This document shows positions 1-8,416 of a stretch of DNA of 64,000 bases, one piece after another; the first letter of the stretch is position 1, and every line of letters starts with the position of its first letter. Below the pieces are notes generated by a model that did not search any database, was not told where the DNA came from, and was given only the letters and a program-made list of their open reading frames with translations. Source of the stretch: RUG11462 sp045539315. Its GTDB lineage: Bacteria; Bacillota; Clostridia; Oscillospirales; Acutalibacteraceae. Location: the NCBI GenBank assembly GCA_045539315.1, contig JAZQFC010000037.1, forward strand, positions 142,791-206,790, written 5' to 3'. The translations under genes were made by a program, and so were the position numbers.

Positions 1-394
1 ACTCATCACTTTCTAAAATAGCCAAAACACAAGCTACCGCAATGCCATTATCTGCGCCGAGTGTTGTACCATTTGCAAAAACAAAATCGCCATCAACTGC
101 TAAATCAAGCCCATCTGTTTCAAAGTTTATACTGCTATCTTCTGTTTTTTGACAAACCATATCAAGATGACCTTGAAGAATTACAGGAACACTTTCTTCA
201 TAACCCTTTGATGCTTCTTTAAAAATGATAACATTATTTGCTTCATCTCTTACTGCTTTTAAATTATGCTTTTTAGCAAATTCCAAACAATATGCGCTTA
301 TTTTTTCCATATCATAAGAGCCGTGTGGAATACTGCATATTTCTTCGAAATATTTAAAAACTCTTTCAGGTTTTAAACCCTCTAATTTTAACAT
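1..394 (-). CDS. pepD: aminoacyl-histidine dipeptidase PepD (5' part, runs off the window)
   Basis: Only the first 131 codons are present; the gene continues beyond the left edge. The translation shows GHLDMVC at residues 75-81 and TLGADNG at 111-117, the signatures around the first zinc ligands (His76, Asp115) of M20-family PepD. Known family role: cytosolic zinc dipeptidases that split Xaa-His and other dipeptides; full length is about 480 residues, so roughly a quarter is visible. The ATG is preceded by GGGAG at normal spacing and by a TTGCAC-17-TATAAT promoter. It is divergent from feoAB. A role in peptide nitrogen use is inferred. Confidence 0.9.
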   Translation of the reverse strand, partial: MLKLEGLKPERVFKYFEEICSIPHGSYDMEKISAYCLEFAKKHNLKAVRDEANNVIIFKEASKGYEESVPVILQGHLDMVCQKTEDSSINFETDGLDLAVDGDFVFANGTTLGADNGIAVACVLAILESDE

Positions 395-423
395 TTATAT
401 CTCCCTTTTTTAAAATTTTTATT

Positions 424-452
424 ATTATACCACAAAAGACTAAAAAGTGCAA
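424..452 (-). promoter_or_regulatory. promoter of pepD
   Basis: On the minus strand TTGCAC (447-452) and TATAAT (424-429) are separated by 17 bases, ending about 30 bases upstream of the pepD start codon. Confidence 0.7.
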
Positions 453-460
453 ACAACAAA

Positions 461-498
461 TAAAAAAACAGAGCGCCAGAATCTGACGCTCTGTTTTT
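461..498. terminator. symmetric hairpin with A and T tracts between divergent genes
   Basis: Near-perfect 12-bp stem (469-480 with 482-493, one mismatch) flanked by an A run on the left and a T run on the right, so it could act as an intrinsic terminator in either direction. No convergent gene needs it here: pepD and feoAB point away from it. It may block antisense read-through, or attenuate feoAB if a promoter lies to its left. Confidence 0.7.
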
Positions 499-540
499 CA
501 AATAGAGAGGGACGAAAAACTAAGAACTTTTTTCGCTTTT

Positions 541-553
541 CACTTATTAAGTG
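541..553. promoter_or_regulatory. 13-bp palindrome upstream of feoAB, candidate operator
   Basis: CACTTATTAAGTG is a perfect inverted repeat about a central T, lying about 105 bases before the feoA start codon. A metal-dependent repressor site is a reasonable guess from position alone. It is not a match to a DtxR or Fur consensus that I can name. Confidence 0.3.
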
Positions 554-659
554 TAAAACAAAAGTCAAAAAGTTTCAAATTTTCAAAGATTTTTAAAAAT
601 AACATTTTCACCTTTTGAGAATAGAATATTATAGAACGATAAATACAGGTGAAAGCAAA

Positions 660-884
660 ATGAATTCTACTCTTGATGACATACAATTAGGCGAAAATGC
701 CACTGTATATAAACTAAATTCCACAGGAAATATTAGAAGAAGATTTTTAGATATAGGTCTTATTGAAAATACAACTGTAAAATGCGTTGGCGAAAACGCA
801 AGTAAAAACATGAAAGCATTTTTAATAAGGGGTGCAATAATTGCTATTCGCACAGATGATTTGAAAGATATTTTGATTAAATAG
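660..884 (+). CDS. feoA: ferrous iron transport protein FeoA
   Basis: A 74-residue protein of the small SH3-like FeoA family, with the typical pattern LGENATVYKL...RRRFLDIGLIENTTVKCV. FeoA is cytosolic and is thought to act on the FeoB transporter. An in-frame TTG lies at 615, but the ATG at 660 is preceded by AGGTGA at proper spacing and gives the normal family length, so 660 is preferred. It is followed 9 bases later by feoB, with which it forms an operon. No clear -35/-10 pair is visible upstream; the palindrome at 541-553 is the only regulatory candidate. No feoC is present. Confidence 0.92.
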   Translation: MNSTLDDIQLGENATVYKLNSTGNIRRRFLDIGLIENTTVKCVGENASKNMKAFLIRGAIIAIRTDDLKDILIK

Positions 885-893
885 GTGGTTTTT

Positions 894-2969
894 ATGGAAA
901 ACAAAACTATTGCGCTCGCAGGCAACCCCAACGTTGGCAAAAGCACCGTTTTTAATGGGCTTACAGGTATGAATCAACACACAGGAAACTGGGCAGGAAA
1001 AACAGTAGAAAACGCCTTTGGAATAGTAACAGGAAATAAAAACACCTATACTCTTGTTGATATCCCTGGTACATATTCACTTATGGCTAATTCAAAAGAA
1101 GAACAAATCGCCAGGTTCTACCTTTGTTTTGAAAACTGCGATGCTGTTATCGTTGTTTGCGATGCTACTTGCATTGAAAGAAATCTCAACCTTGTTTTGC
1201 AAACAATGGAGATACATAAAAATGTTTTGGTTTGCGTTAACCTTTTAGACGAGGCAAAAAGAAAAGGAATAACAGTTGATTTAGACCTTTTATCTAAAAG
1301 GCTTGGCACTTGTGTTTTTGGCACAACTGCAAAGGATAAAAAGAGTTTGAAAACTGTTTTAGACACGCTTGATGATTATTTTGAAAAAAGCAAAAACAAC
1401 TCTTTTTTTAATATTTTATATGATGATGCAATTGAAAAAGCGATTTGCGTTTTGCAAAGCGAAATTGAAAAGATAGACTGCAAAACCCTAAATCCAAGAT
1501 GGATAAGTTTAAAAATTCTTGAAAAAGATATGAGTTTAATAGATGAAATAAGCGATTTTCTGGGTGTTGATTTGCTCCAAAACGAAGCAATAATAAACGC
1601 AATTAAAAAAGCGAATAAAATCTTGGCAGAAGAAAATTTAGCAGGAGAAAAAATCAAAGATAAAATCGTTTTTTCAATAGTAAATTACGCAGAACTTATC
1701 TGCAAAAATATTATTAAAACAACTTCTCAAAAATCATATAACAAAGACCAAAAAATCGACAAAATCTTAACTTCAAAAACCTTTGGTTTTCCGATAATGT
1801 TTATTGGTTTGCTAGTTATTTTGTGGCTAACAATAAGCGGTGCAAACTATCCTTCAAATCTGCTTTACACTCTTTTTATGTATTTGCAGGATAAACTAAT
1901 TGAGTTAAGCATAATTATTGGCTTACCGCAGTGGCTTTATAATGCATTGTTTCTCGGCGTTTTCAGAGTGCTTTCATGGGTTGTTGCAGTAATGCTTCCG
2001 CCTATGACAATATTTTTTCCGCTTTTCACTCTGCTTGAAGATGTCGGCTTTTTGCCGAGAGTTGCATATAATCTTGATAAGCCTTTTAAAAAATGCAACG
2101 CTTGTGGAAAACAAGCGCTGACTATGTGTATGGGGTTTGGTTGCAACGCAGTCGGTGTTACAGGGTGCAGAATAATCGATTCAAAAAGAGAGCGACTAAT
2201 CGCAATTTTAACCAACACTTTTGTGCCTTGCAATGGCAGATTCTCAAGTTTAATCGCAGTTATCACTATGTTTTTTATCGGCAGTAGCATTGGGCTTTTC
2301 TCATCGCTTTTTTCTGCGTTTCTTTTAGCGCTGACAATACTTTTAGGAATACTGATAACATTTTTAGCAAGCAACTTCTTGTCTAAAACGCTACTCAAAG
2401 GCGAACCATCATCATTCACACTCGAACTGCCATCATATCGCAAACCTCAAATTTTAAAAGTAATTGTGCGCTCAATTTTCGATAGAACACTTTATGTTTT
2501 AAAACGAGCGATAATAGTAGCCGCCCCTGCAGGTCTTATAATATGGCTTTTTGCTAATATTCACATAGGTGGGCAAACAATTCTTGAAATTTCATCCTTA
2601 TATTTACACCCAATTGCTAAAATTTTTGGGCTTGATGGCGTAATTTTACTTGCATTTATACTCGGTTTTCCTGCAAATGAAATCGTTATACCAATTATAC
2701 TTATGGCTTATCTTTCAAGCAGTACGCTAATTGATTATTCCGATTTGTCAACTCTAAAAACGCTTTTTGTTGACAACGGTTGGACTATAACGACAGCGCT
2801 TTGCTTTATTGTATTTTCACTTTTCCATTGGCCTTGCTCAACCACTGTTTTAACAATAAAACACGAAACAAACAGTTTAAAATGGACACTTGTTTCTGTG
2901 ATTTTACCAACTGCAATAGGGCTTATACTCTGCTTTTTAATCAACTTATTATCAACAATTTTTGCATAA
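894..2969 (+). CDS. feoB: ferrous iron transporter FeoB
   Basis: A 691-residue inner membrane Fe(II) permease with an N-terminal G-protein domain. Visible GTPase motifs are GNPNVGKST (G1), TGNWAGKTVE (G2 region), DIPGTYSL (G3) and NLLDEA (G4), followed by a helical spacer and a long hydrophobic C-terminal half. That half carries the FeoB signatures MCMGFGCNAVGVTGCR and FVPCNGRFSSL, including the conserved cysteines of the pore region. The ATG at 894 follows GGTGG and is preferred over the in-frame GTG at 885 that abuts the feoA stop. A stem-loop terminator follows directly. In an anaerobe with many Fe-S proteins this is the expected ferrous iron import system. Confidence 0.96.
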   Translation: MENKTIALAGNPNVGKSTVFNGLTGMNQHTGNWAGKTVENAFGIVTGNKNTYTLVDIPGTYSLMANSKEEQIARFYLCFENCDAVIVVCDATCIERNLNLVLQTMEIHKNVLVCVNLLDEAKRKGITVDLDLLSKRLGTCVFGTTAKDKKSLKTVLDTLDDYFEKSKNNSFFNILYDDAIEKAICVLQSEIEKIDCKTLNPRWISLKILEKDMSLIDEISDFLGVDLLQNEAIINAIKKANKILAEENLAGEKIKDKIVFSIVNYAELICKNIIKTTSQKSYNKDQKIDKILTSKTFGFPIMFIGLLVILWLTISGANYPSNLLYTLFMYLQDKLIELSIIIGLPQWLYNALFLGVFRVLSWVVAVMLPPMTIFFPLFTLLEDVGFLPRVAYNLDKPFKKCNACGKQALTMCMGFGCNAVGVTGCRIIDSKRERLIAILTNTFVPCNGRFSSLIAVITMFFIGSSIGLFSSLFSAFLLALTILLGILITFLASNFLSKTLLKGEPSSFTLELPSYRKPQILKVIVRSIFDRTLYVLKRAIIVAAPAGLIIWLFANIHIGGQTILEISSLYLHPIAKIFGLDGVILLAFILGFPANEIVIPIILMAYLSSSTLIDYSDLSTLKTLFVDNGWTITTALCFIVFSLFHWPCSTTVLTIKHETNSLKWTLVSVILPTAIGLILCFLINLLSTIFA

Positions 2970-2970
2970 G

Positions 2971-3005
2971 AAAAAACACTTAAGTTTTACCTTAAGTGTT
3001 TTTTA
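2971..3005. terminator. bidirectional terminator between feoB and the lactate dehydrogenase gene
   Basis: AACACTTAAG (2975-2984) pairs perfectly with CTTAAGTGTT (2991-3000). The stem has A residues on the left and a T run on the right, between two convergent genes. Confidence 0.9.
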
Positions 3006-3007
3006 AT

Positions 3008-4402
3008 TTAAAAACAAATTTTGCCTGGGTTTAGAATATTTTTATCATCAAATGCTTTTTTGATTTGTTGCATTAAAACAATAGGTGTTTCGCCATATTG
3101 CTTTTTCAAAAATTCTTTTTTAGCATAGCCAATACCATGCTCGCCTGAAACTAAACCACCTAATTCTTCTGCTCTATTATACATTTTATCAAAACAAGCG
3201 GTTAAAGTTTCTTCCCAGTCTTTATCAGACAAATCATCTCTGCAGATATACACGTGCAAGTTGCCATCGCCTGCGTGACCAAATGATGGAATACGCACTT
3301 TAAATTCATCTGCAAGTGTATGAGTATATTTAATAAACTCATCAACCTGACTTACAGGCACAACAACATCGCACTCATCCATTTCGGTAGTAGATGCTTT
3401 TATAGCCTCTAAAAATGCGCCACGAGCAGACCAAACCGAAGTTTTGCGCTCATCTGTATCAACGATATACGCATCAATTGCGCCAATTTCAAGGCACAAA
3501 TCAGCAACAGTAGTTAAATCTGCTTGTACCTGCGCTTCGGTGTTGCCATCAAATGTTAAAAGTATATACGCATCATTTTTAGTATCAGGGAATTTTTTAC
3601 CTAGATAATCTTCAGAGAAAAGAATTGTATCTCTTGACATATATTCTATAGCAGTTGGAATAACTTTTGAACGGAAAATTTTTGGCACCGATTCAATAGC
3701 GCTTTTCATATCAGAAAATGGCACTAAAAGTGATGTTGAAACTTTTGGAAGCGGTACTAATTTTAAAACCGCTTCGCAGATAATACAAAGAGTACCTTCA
3801 GAGCCGATAACCAAATCTTTTAAAGAATAACCTGAACTGTTTTTAGCAACTGTTGCGCCAAGTTTTAAAATCTCGCCATTTGGCATTACAACAGTAAGCG
3901 AGCGAACATAATCTCTTGTTACACCGTATTTAACCGCTCTCATACCACCTGCATTTGTTGAAATATTGCCACCAATTGTTGCAGATTTTTCGCCTGGGTC
4001 TGGTGGATAAAGAAAATCATTTTCTTCACAAAATTGCGCTAGTTCCATCAACAAAACACCAGGTTGAACGGTAACTGTTGAATTATTTTCATCAAGTTCT
4101 AAAATTTTATTCATTTTGGTGGTTTCAAGCAAAATGCCACCTTCTATTGCAACTGCAGAGCCTACAAGACCTGTGCCGCTACCACGAACAGTTACAGGAA
4201 TTTCTCGCGCATAAGCGTGTTTCATAATCTGCGAGACCTGTTCGGTAGATGTAACTCTAACCAAAACTTCAGGCATTTTGTAGGTGCCACCTAACTCATC
4301 ATGAGCATAATCAGGATTTATCGCATCGCCAACAAAAACTTGCGCTTCGCCAACGATATTTTGCAAAACTTTAATATCATCTGAACAAACTTTGTTATAC
4401 AT
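3008..4402 (-). CDS. FAD-linked D-lactate/glycolate dehydrogenase (GlcD/LctD-like)
   Basis: A 464-residue FAD_binding_4/FAD-oxidase_C protein. It has GSGTGLVGSAVAIEGG near residue 75, the C-terminal metal and substrate motif GHAGDGNLHVYI, and SGEHGIGYAKKEF near residue 415. Such enzymes oxidise D-2-hydroxyacids. Directly upstream and in the same operon are etfB and an etfA with a 4Fe-4S domain, the arrangement of the Acetobacterium woodii lactate dehydrogenase-Etf complex. That complex couples lactate oxidation by NAD to oxidation of reduced ferredoxin (confurcation). From this context D-lactate dehydrogenase is more likely than glycolate oxidase. The start codon overlaps the etfA stop (TAATG), suggesting translational coupling. 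No lactate permease is in the window. Confidence 0.85.
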   Translation of the reverse strand: MYNKVCSDDIKVLQNIVGEAQVFVGDAINPDYAHDELGGTYKMPEVLVRVTSTEQVSQIMKHAYAREIPVTVRGSGTGLVGSAVAIEGGILLETTKMNKILELDENNSTVTVQPGVLLMELAQFCEENDFLYPPDPGEKSATIGGNISTNAGGMRAVKYGVTRDYVRSLTVVMPNGEILKLGATVAKNSSGYSLKDLVIGSEGTLCIICEAVLKLVPLPKVSTSLLVPFSDMKSAIESVPKIFRSKVIPTAIEYMSRDTILFSEDYLGKKFPDTKNDAYILLTFDGNTEAQVQADLTTVADLCLEIGAIDAYIVDTDERKTSVWSARGAFLEAIKASTTEMDECDVVVPVSQVDEFIKYTHTLADEFKVRIPSFGHAGDGNLHVYICRDDLSDKDWEETLTACFDKMYNRAEELGGLVSGEHGIGYAKKEFLKKQYGETPIVLMQQIKKAFDDKNILNPGKICF

Positions 4403-5586
4403 TACGACTCCTCCTTAATCTTTTTAATAAGTTTTGGCACGATTTCATTAACATCTCCAACAATTTGATAATGAGCAACATCAAAAATAGGTGCCGATTT
4501 ATCTGTGTTTATAGCGACAATGCAATCAGAAGACTTCATACCTGCGGCAAACTGAACTGCACCTGAAATACCTAAACAAAATATAAGTTTTGGTTTTACA
4601 GTTCTGCCTGAAAGACCAATTTGATGTTTAGCATCAAAAATATTTGATTCAACCATAGGTCTTGTACAAGCAACAACGCCACCTAAAGCCTGTGCAAGTT
4701 CTTCTGCTTTTTCTCTCATTGCTTCAGACGATGCACCACGACCAACTGCAACAATTACATCTGCTTCTGAAATATCAATATCTTTTGGTTTAGATTTTGA
4801 ATCAATTACATCAATTGCAGATATACGCATCTCATCTGTAACATTCATTTTAACGATTTCGCCATTTGCTTCTTGAGTTCTTTGAGGCTCATTAAACACT
4901 TTATATCTTGCAGTGCAAAACTGCGGTCTTGTATTTGGTGTGATAATCTGCGCCATAATATTACCACCAAAAGCAGGACGAATCTGCACTAAATCTGTAT
5001 TTTCTTTCATTTGAAGAACAGTACAGTCTGCAGTAAGACCTGTTTTGCATCTAGCGGCAACTCTTGGCGCTAATTGCCTACCAAGATTAGTAGCGCCAAC
5101 TAAAATTGAAGATGGCTTAATATTTTCAACAAAATCATAAAACGCCGCTGTATAAGGCTCGATTCTGAATTCGCTGAAAGCCTTGTCGTCATAAACAAAA
5201 ACTTTCTGGACGCCATAATGCAAAAGTTCACTTGCGCACTCTTCAACATTATAGCCTATCAAAATTGCATAAACTTTATGCTTTGTAACTTCGGCTAATT
5301 CTTTTGCCTTGCCACAAAGTTCATATGTAACGCGATGAATTTTACCGCCTGTGCAGTCGGCATAAACGCAAATGCCATTCCACAAAGATTTATCAATTTC
5401 TTTTGCATCTTCAACAAAATCAATTACACCTGCGCCTTTTCTCACGCACATTTTACACATTTTACACGCAGATGAAATTTCCAAAGTATCATTCTCATAA
5501 GAAATTGCATTAAAAGGGCAAAGATTTATAACCGCTTGCGCGCTTTCTGGTGTTACTAACTTTTTATTTACAACTAGTTTTCCCAT
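4402..5586 (-). CDS. etfA: electron transfer flavoprotein alpha subunit with N-terminal 4Fe-4S domain
   Basis: A 394-residue EtfA. The first 50 residues form a short ferredoxin-like segment with Cys23, Cys41, Cys44 and Cys47 (CX17CX2CX2C), enough for one 4Fe-4S cluster. The usual EtfA fold follows, ending in the FAD-binding region with GLSGRTVKPKL and GISGAVQFAAGM. Bifurcating EtfA proteins partnered with lactate or acyl-CoA dehydrogenases in anaerobes carry such N-terminal clusters. It sits 13 bases after etfB and overlaps the dehydrogenase start by one base. I infer a confurcating Etf that links NAD, ferredoxin and lactate. Purely classical Etf function cannot be excluded from sequence. Confidence 0.9.
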   Translation of the reverse strand: MGKLVVNKKLVTPESAQAVINLCPFNAISYENDTLEISSACKMCKMCVRKGAGVIDFVEDAKEIDKSLWNGICVYADCTGGKIHRVTYELCGKAKELAEVTKHKVYAILIGYNVEECASELLHYGVQKVFVYDDKAFSEFRIEPYTAAFYDFVENIKPSSILVGATNLGRQLAPRVAARCKTGLTADCTVLQMKENTDLVQIRPAFGGNIMAQIITPNTRPQFCTARYKVFNEPQRTQEANGEIVKMNVTDEMRISAIDVIDSKSKPKDIDISEADVIVAVGRGASSEAMREKAEELAQALGGVVACTRPMVESNIFDAKHQIGLSGRTVKPKLIFCLGISGAVQFAAGMKSSDCIVAINTDKSAPIFDVAHYQIVGDVNEIVPKLIKKIKEES

Positions 5587-5599
5587 CTCATCTTCCCCC

Positions 5600-6388
5600 T
5601 TATATCATTTTATTCTCACGCAAGATGTTAAACAATTCTTGAGTTTGTTCATCTGCAGAGCCTGTGATTTCTCTTTTTTCTGCTAATTTTTCAGGTGGAA
5701 AAATTCTCTCAACTTGAGTAGCAGAGCCTGTTAAACCATAGTTATCAGGATTCTGGTCATCAAAATCTTCAAATGTGAAGAATTTAACCGCACTGTCATC
5801 AAGTTGCTTTTTAACTTTATAAGATGGCAGTCTAGGAGTGTTTATATCGCCATCAACCGAAATCAAACAAGGCAAATTAACGCTCATTTTAACTACCTTT
5901 TCATCTAAAGAAGCGGTAACATAAACTTTGCCATCTTTCACATCATCAACAGATAAAACATTAGAAACATTAGGTATATTCAAATACTCGGCAACCTCTG
6001 CGCCAACTTGAGCAGTATCGCCATCGGTGGTTTGTTTACCACAAATAATCAAATCAAACTCGCCACATTTTCTAATGCCTTGAGATAAAGTATAAGCAGT
6101 TGCCAAAACATCTGCGCCTGCAAATTTTCTATCTGTTAACACAACGCCACTTTCAGCGCCCATACAAACAGTTTCTAAAATAACTTCTTTTGCTTGTGGT
6201 GGGCCCATAGTGATACTGTTAACGCTACCGCCATATTTTTCAGAAAGTGTTAACGCAGTTTCAATAGCATACAAATCATAAGGATTGATTTTACTTGCTA
6301 TTCCGCTACGCTTCAAAACACCTGTTACAGGGTCAACTTCAACATTGTTAGACCCAGGCACTTGCTTAACGCAAATAAGAATTTTCAT
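5600..6388 (-). CDS. etfB: electron transfer flavoprotein beta subunit
   Basis: A 262-residue EtfB that begins MKILICVKQVPGSNNVEVDP and carries CGKQTTDGDTAQVG near residue 115, the AMP/FAD-binding loop of the family. Bifurcating EtfB proteins place a second FAD here and interact with NAD. It is the first gene of the etfB-etfA-dehydrogenase transcription unit, behind a strong TTGAAA-17-TATAAT promoter and separated from larA by a terminator. The electron-confurcating role is inferred from the cluster. Confidence 0.92.
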   Translation of the reverse strand: MKILICVKQVPGSNNVEVDPVTGVLKRSGIASKINPYDLYAIETALTLSEKYGGSVNSITMGPPQAKEVILETVCMGAESGVVLTDRKFAGADVLATAYTLSQGIRKCGEFDLIICGKQTTDGDTAQVGAEVAEYLNIPNVSNVLSVDDVKDGKVYVTASLDEKVVKMSVNLPCLISVDGDINTPRLPSYKVKKQLDDSAVKFFTFEDFDDQNPDNYGLTGSATQVERIFPPEKLAEKREITGSADEQTQELFNILRENKMI

Positions 6389-6420
6389 GATAAGTTCTCT
6401 CCATTTATATATAATAAAGA

Positions 6421-6449
6421 ATTATACCATAATTAACTACTGTTTTCAA
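6421..6449 (-). promoter_or_regulatory. promoter of etfB-etfA-lactate dehydrogenase
   Basis: On the minus strand TTGAAA (6444-6449) and TATAAT (6421-6426) are 17 bases apart, about 35 bases upstream of the etfB ATG. The etf-dehydrogenase genes can therefore be expressed apart from larA. Confidence 0.8.
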
Positions 6450-6459
6450 GCAATTTCCA

Positions 6460-6492
6460 ACAAAAAAAGGCAGGTTTAGCCTGCCTTTTTTG
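6460..6492 (-). terminator. terminator of larA
   Basis: GGCAGG (6469-6474) pairs with CCTGCC (6480-6485), extended by A:T pairs on both sides and ending in a T run on the minus strand. It immediately follows the larA stop codon. Confidence 0.85.
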
Positions 6493-7770
6493 TTATTTTG
6501 TAACCATAACTGCAATTCCATCAGGAATTGCCACTATTGATGCATCGCTTTTGTTTATTATCTCTTTAGCCTTTCTTATTGCTTCATCTAAAGAATGAGC
6601 AGGTATCATATGCATATTTTCAACCATTTCATCAGGCATTTCTGAAACATAAATAACTTTTGAGCGAAGCAAAATCCTAACTAAAATCTGCGACTGCCAT
6701 TGGTCTGGTTTAGTTTCTTCTCTGCCACGCGATAAAAACAACTGCATTGTTTTATTGATATCTTTTTCATCGGCTAACTGATGGTAAAAATGGTCGCCAC
6801 CGGTACCATCGGTTGAACTAGCGAGCATTATAATTACGCCGCCTTGTTTTACAGTTGACTCTGCCGCGGTCATACCTTTAACTGCTTGATAAACATTTTG
6901 GTCAAGTGGATAACCACCGTTTGTTGAAATAACAATATCGGCTTCTTTTGCTTTTGCGCCACAAAGTGTATTAAGAAAATCTGTACCGTTTTTGTGCGCT
7001 TTTTCAACATCGCCTGCAACTGCATAAATAACTTTTTTCTCGGCATTCAAAACAACATTAACTATAAACGCTAAATTCGCCTGTTTTGCCGCCCAGAGCA
7101 TATCTTTATGAATCGGATTATTCTCTAAAACACCTGTACGAGCATAATCGTTTGCAATAAACTCTGAACAATGGTTGCTAAGCACAGTTTTTCTACTGCA
7201 AACACCAGGTAACACGCTTTTTCTACCGCCTGAAAAACCTGCAAAGAAATGAGGCTCAATAAAGCCTTCTGCAACCAGCAAATCGGCGTTTACTGCGATA
7301 GAATTTACTTCGCATTTACCACCCGATGGCAATGTGCCGATATCTGTTAATTTATCAGTTTCAAGACAGTCGTGTATGTAAATATTTTCGTTTTTTACTA
7401 TTTCCTCGCCAAATTTTGAAACCAATTCTTCTTTTGTAGTTTCTCTATGACAACCTGTTGCAATTAAAATTGTGATATTAGCATCAGGGTTTCCTTTTCT
7501 GATTTCTCTCAACATTATTGGCATAATCACTTTGCTAGGCACAGGGCGAGTATGGTCAGAAGCGATAATTACAACTTCCTGTTTGCCCTTTGAAAGTTCA
7601 CTCAAACTTTCAGAGCCGATAGGATTTGCAACTGCATTTTCAACCAAGGTAATCTCATCGGCAGTTGGAGTATATTCTTCAACAGAAGAAGTAAGCACAC
7701 CGATTAAATTTTCATCTTTAAAATCATATTCTAACATTTGTTTTCCATAAGGAAATGAAATTTTACTCAT
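6493..7770 (-). CDS. larA: nickel-dependent lactate racemase LarA family protein
   Basis: A 425-residue LarA-family protein. It shows VATGCHRETTKEE (first active-site His), then EPHFFAGFSGGRKSVLPGV, which carries the second His and the Lys that binds the nickel-pincer (NPN) cofactor, then a third His in SNHC. LarA interconverts D- and L-lactate in the cytosol, though family members act on other 2-hydroxyacids. Next to a lactate dehydrogenase-Etf unit, lactate racemisation is the natural reading: it would convert L-lactate to the isomer used by the dehydrogenase. The cofactor synthesis genes larB, larC and larE are not in the window. The start lies 4 bases after the ECF S-component gene. Confidence 0.85.
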   Translation of the reverse strand: MSKISFPYGKQMLEYDFKDENLIGVLTSSVEEYTPTADEITLVENAVANPIGSESLSELSKGKQEVVIIASDHTRPVPSKVIMPIMLREIRKGNPDANITILIATGCHRETTKEELVSKFGEEIVKNENIYIHDCLETDKLTDIGTLPSGGKCEVNSIAVNADLLVAEGFIEPHFFAGFSGGRKSVLPGVCSRKTVLSNHCSEFIANDYARTGVLENNPIHKDMLWAAKQANLAFIVNVVLNAEKKVIYAVAGDVEKAHKNGTDFLNTLCGAKAKEADIVISTNGGYPLDQNVYQAVKGMTAAESTVKQGGVIIMLASSTDGTGGDHFYHQLADEKDINKTMQLFLSRGREETKPDQWQSQILVRILLRSKVIYVSEMPDEMVENMHMIPAHSLDEAIRKAKEIINKSDASIVAIPDGIAVMVTK

Positions 7771-7774
7771 AATA

Positions 7775-8326
7775 TCACTCCTTTTCAGATTTTGGTCTAA
7801 ATTTATTTAAAATCGCCATAATGCACGGTATAAGTATAAGTTGCAAAACAATACCCGGCAAAGCATCAACAAAACCACCCATTAAAAATGCATAAAAACC
7901 AAATTTTGAACTACCAATACCAAGCAAAAGTGTTTTCACAACGCCCCAGACAACTCTACCTGAAATCATTGAAACTATCAAAGAAATATAAACTGTTTTA
8001 ACGCTTTTTTGCTTAAATCTAGAATACAAAAGTCCAATTACCAAACCATAAGTTGCAAGTTCAAAAGCCATCCAAACAGCATTTGGATAAATAGGTGGCA
8101 TACCAAAAGTTAATGCTCTGAAAATTGGTAAGATAAACCCTGTTATTGCCCCATATTTTGCACCGCAAATAAGACCGCAAAGCAAAATTGGAATATGCAT
8201 TGGCAAAAGCGAATCGCCTATCTCTTTTACAGAAGCAGTAAACAATGGCAAAACAACACCGATGCTCAAAAACATCGCCGATAATATTAACTTTTTAAGA
8301 CTGCTATTAACATACAGTTTTTCCAT
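7775..8326 (-). CDS. ECF transporter S component, substrate unknown
   Basis: A 183-residue hydrophobic protein with about six membrane segments, resembling substrate-binding S subunits of energy-coupling factor vitamin or metal importers. Segment patterns such as LPMHIPILLCGLICGAKYG and MPPIYPNAVWMAFELA are typical of the ECF_S superfamily. It is the first gene of a two-gene unit with larA behind a strong promoter. The shared EcfA/EcfT energising module is not nearby, as expected for group II systems. Because LarA needs nickel and a nicotinate-derived cofactor, uptake of a related precursor is conceivable. The sequence does not identify the ligand. Confidence 0.75.
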   Translation of the reverse strand: MEKLYVNSSLKKLILSAMFLSIGVVLPLFTASVKEIGDSLLPMHIPILLCGLICGAKYGAITGFILPIFRALTFGMPPIYPNAVWMAFELATYGLVIGLLYSRFKQKSVKTVYISLIVSMISGRVVWGVVKTLLLGIGSSKFGFYAFLMGGFVDALPGIVLQLILIPCIMAILNKFRPKSEKE

Positions 8327-8347
8327 AATATCACGCCCTTTTTAGAC

Positions 8348-8376
8348 AGTATAACACATATTAAAAACAAAAGCAA
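8348..8376 (-). promoter_or_regulatory. promoter of the ECF-S/larA unit
   Basis: Minus strand TTGCTT (8371-8376) and TATACT (8348-8353) with a 17-base spacer, just upstream of the S-component gene. Confidence 0.75.
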
Positions 8377-8379
8377 CAA

Positions 8380-8415
8380 AACAAAAGCCTGTCTTAAAAA
8401 AGACAGGCTTTTGAA
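8380..8415 (-). terminator. terminator of the marR-gltA-dtxR operon
   Basis: AAAAGCCTGTCTT (8383-8395) pairs with AAGACAGGCTTTT (8400-8412) immediately after the dtxR stop codon on the minus strand. Confidence 0.9.
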
Positions 8416-8416
8416 A

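Noticed and set aside
1937..2443. 168-codon frame antisense to feoB
   Set aside because: No homology is recognisable and no initiation signals; the feoB frame is intact.
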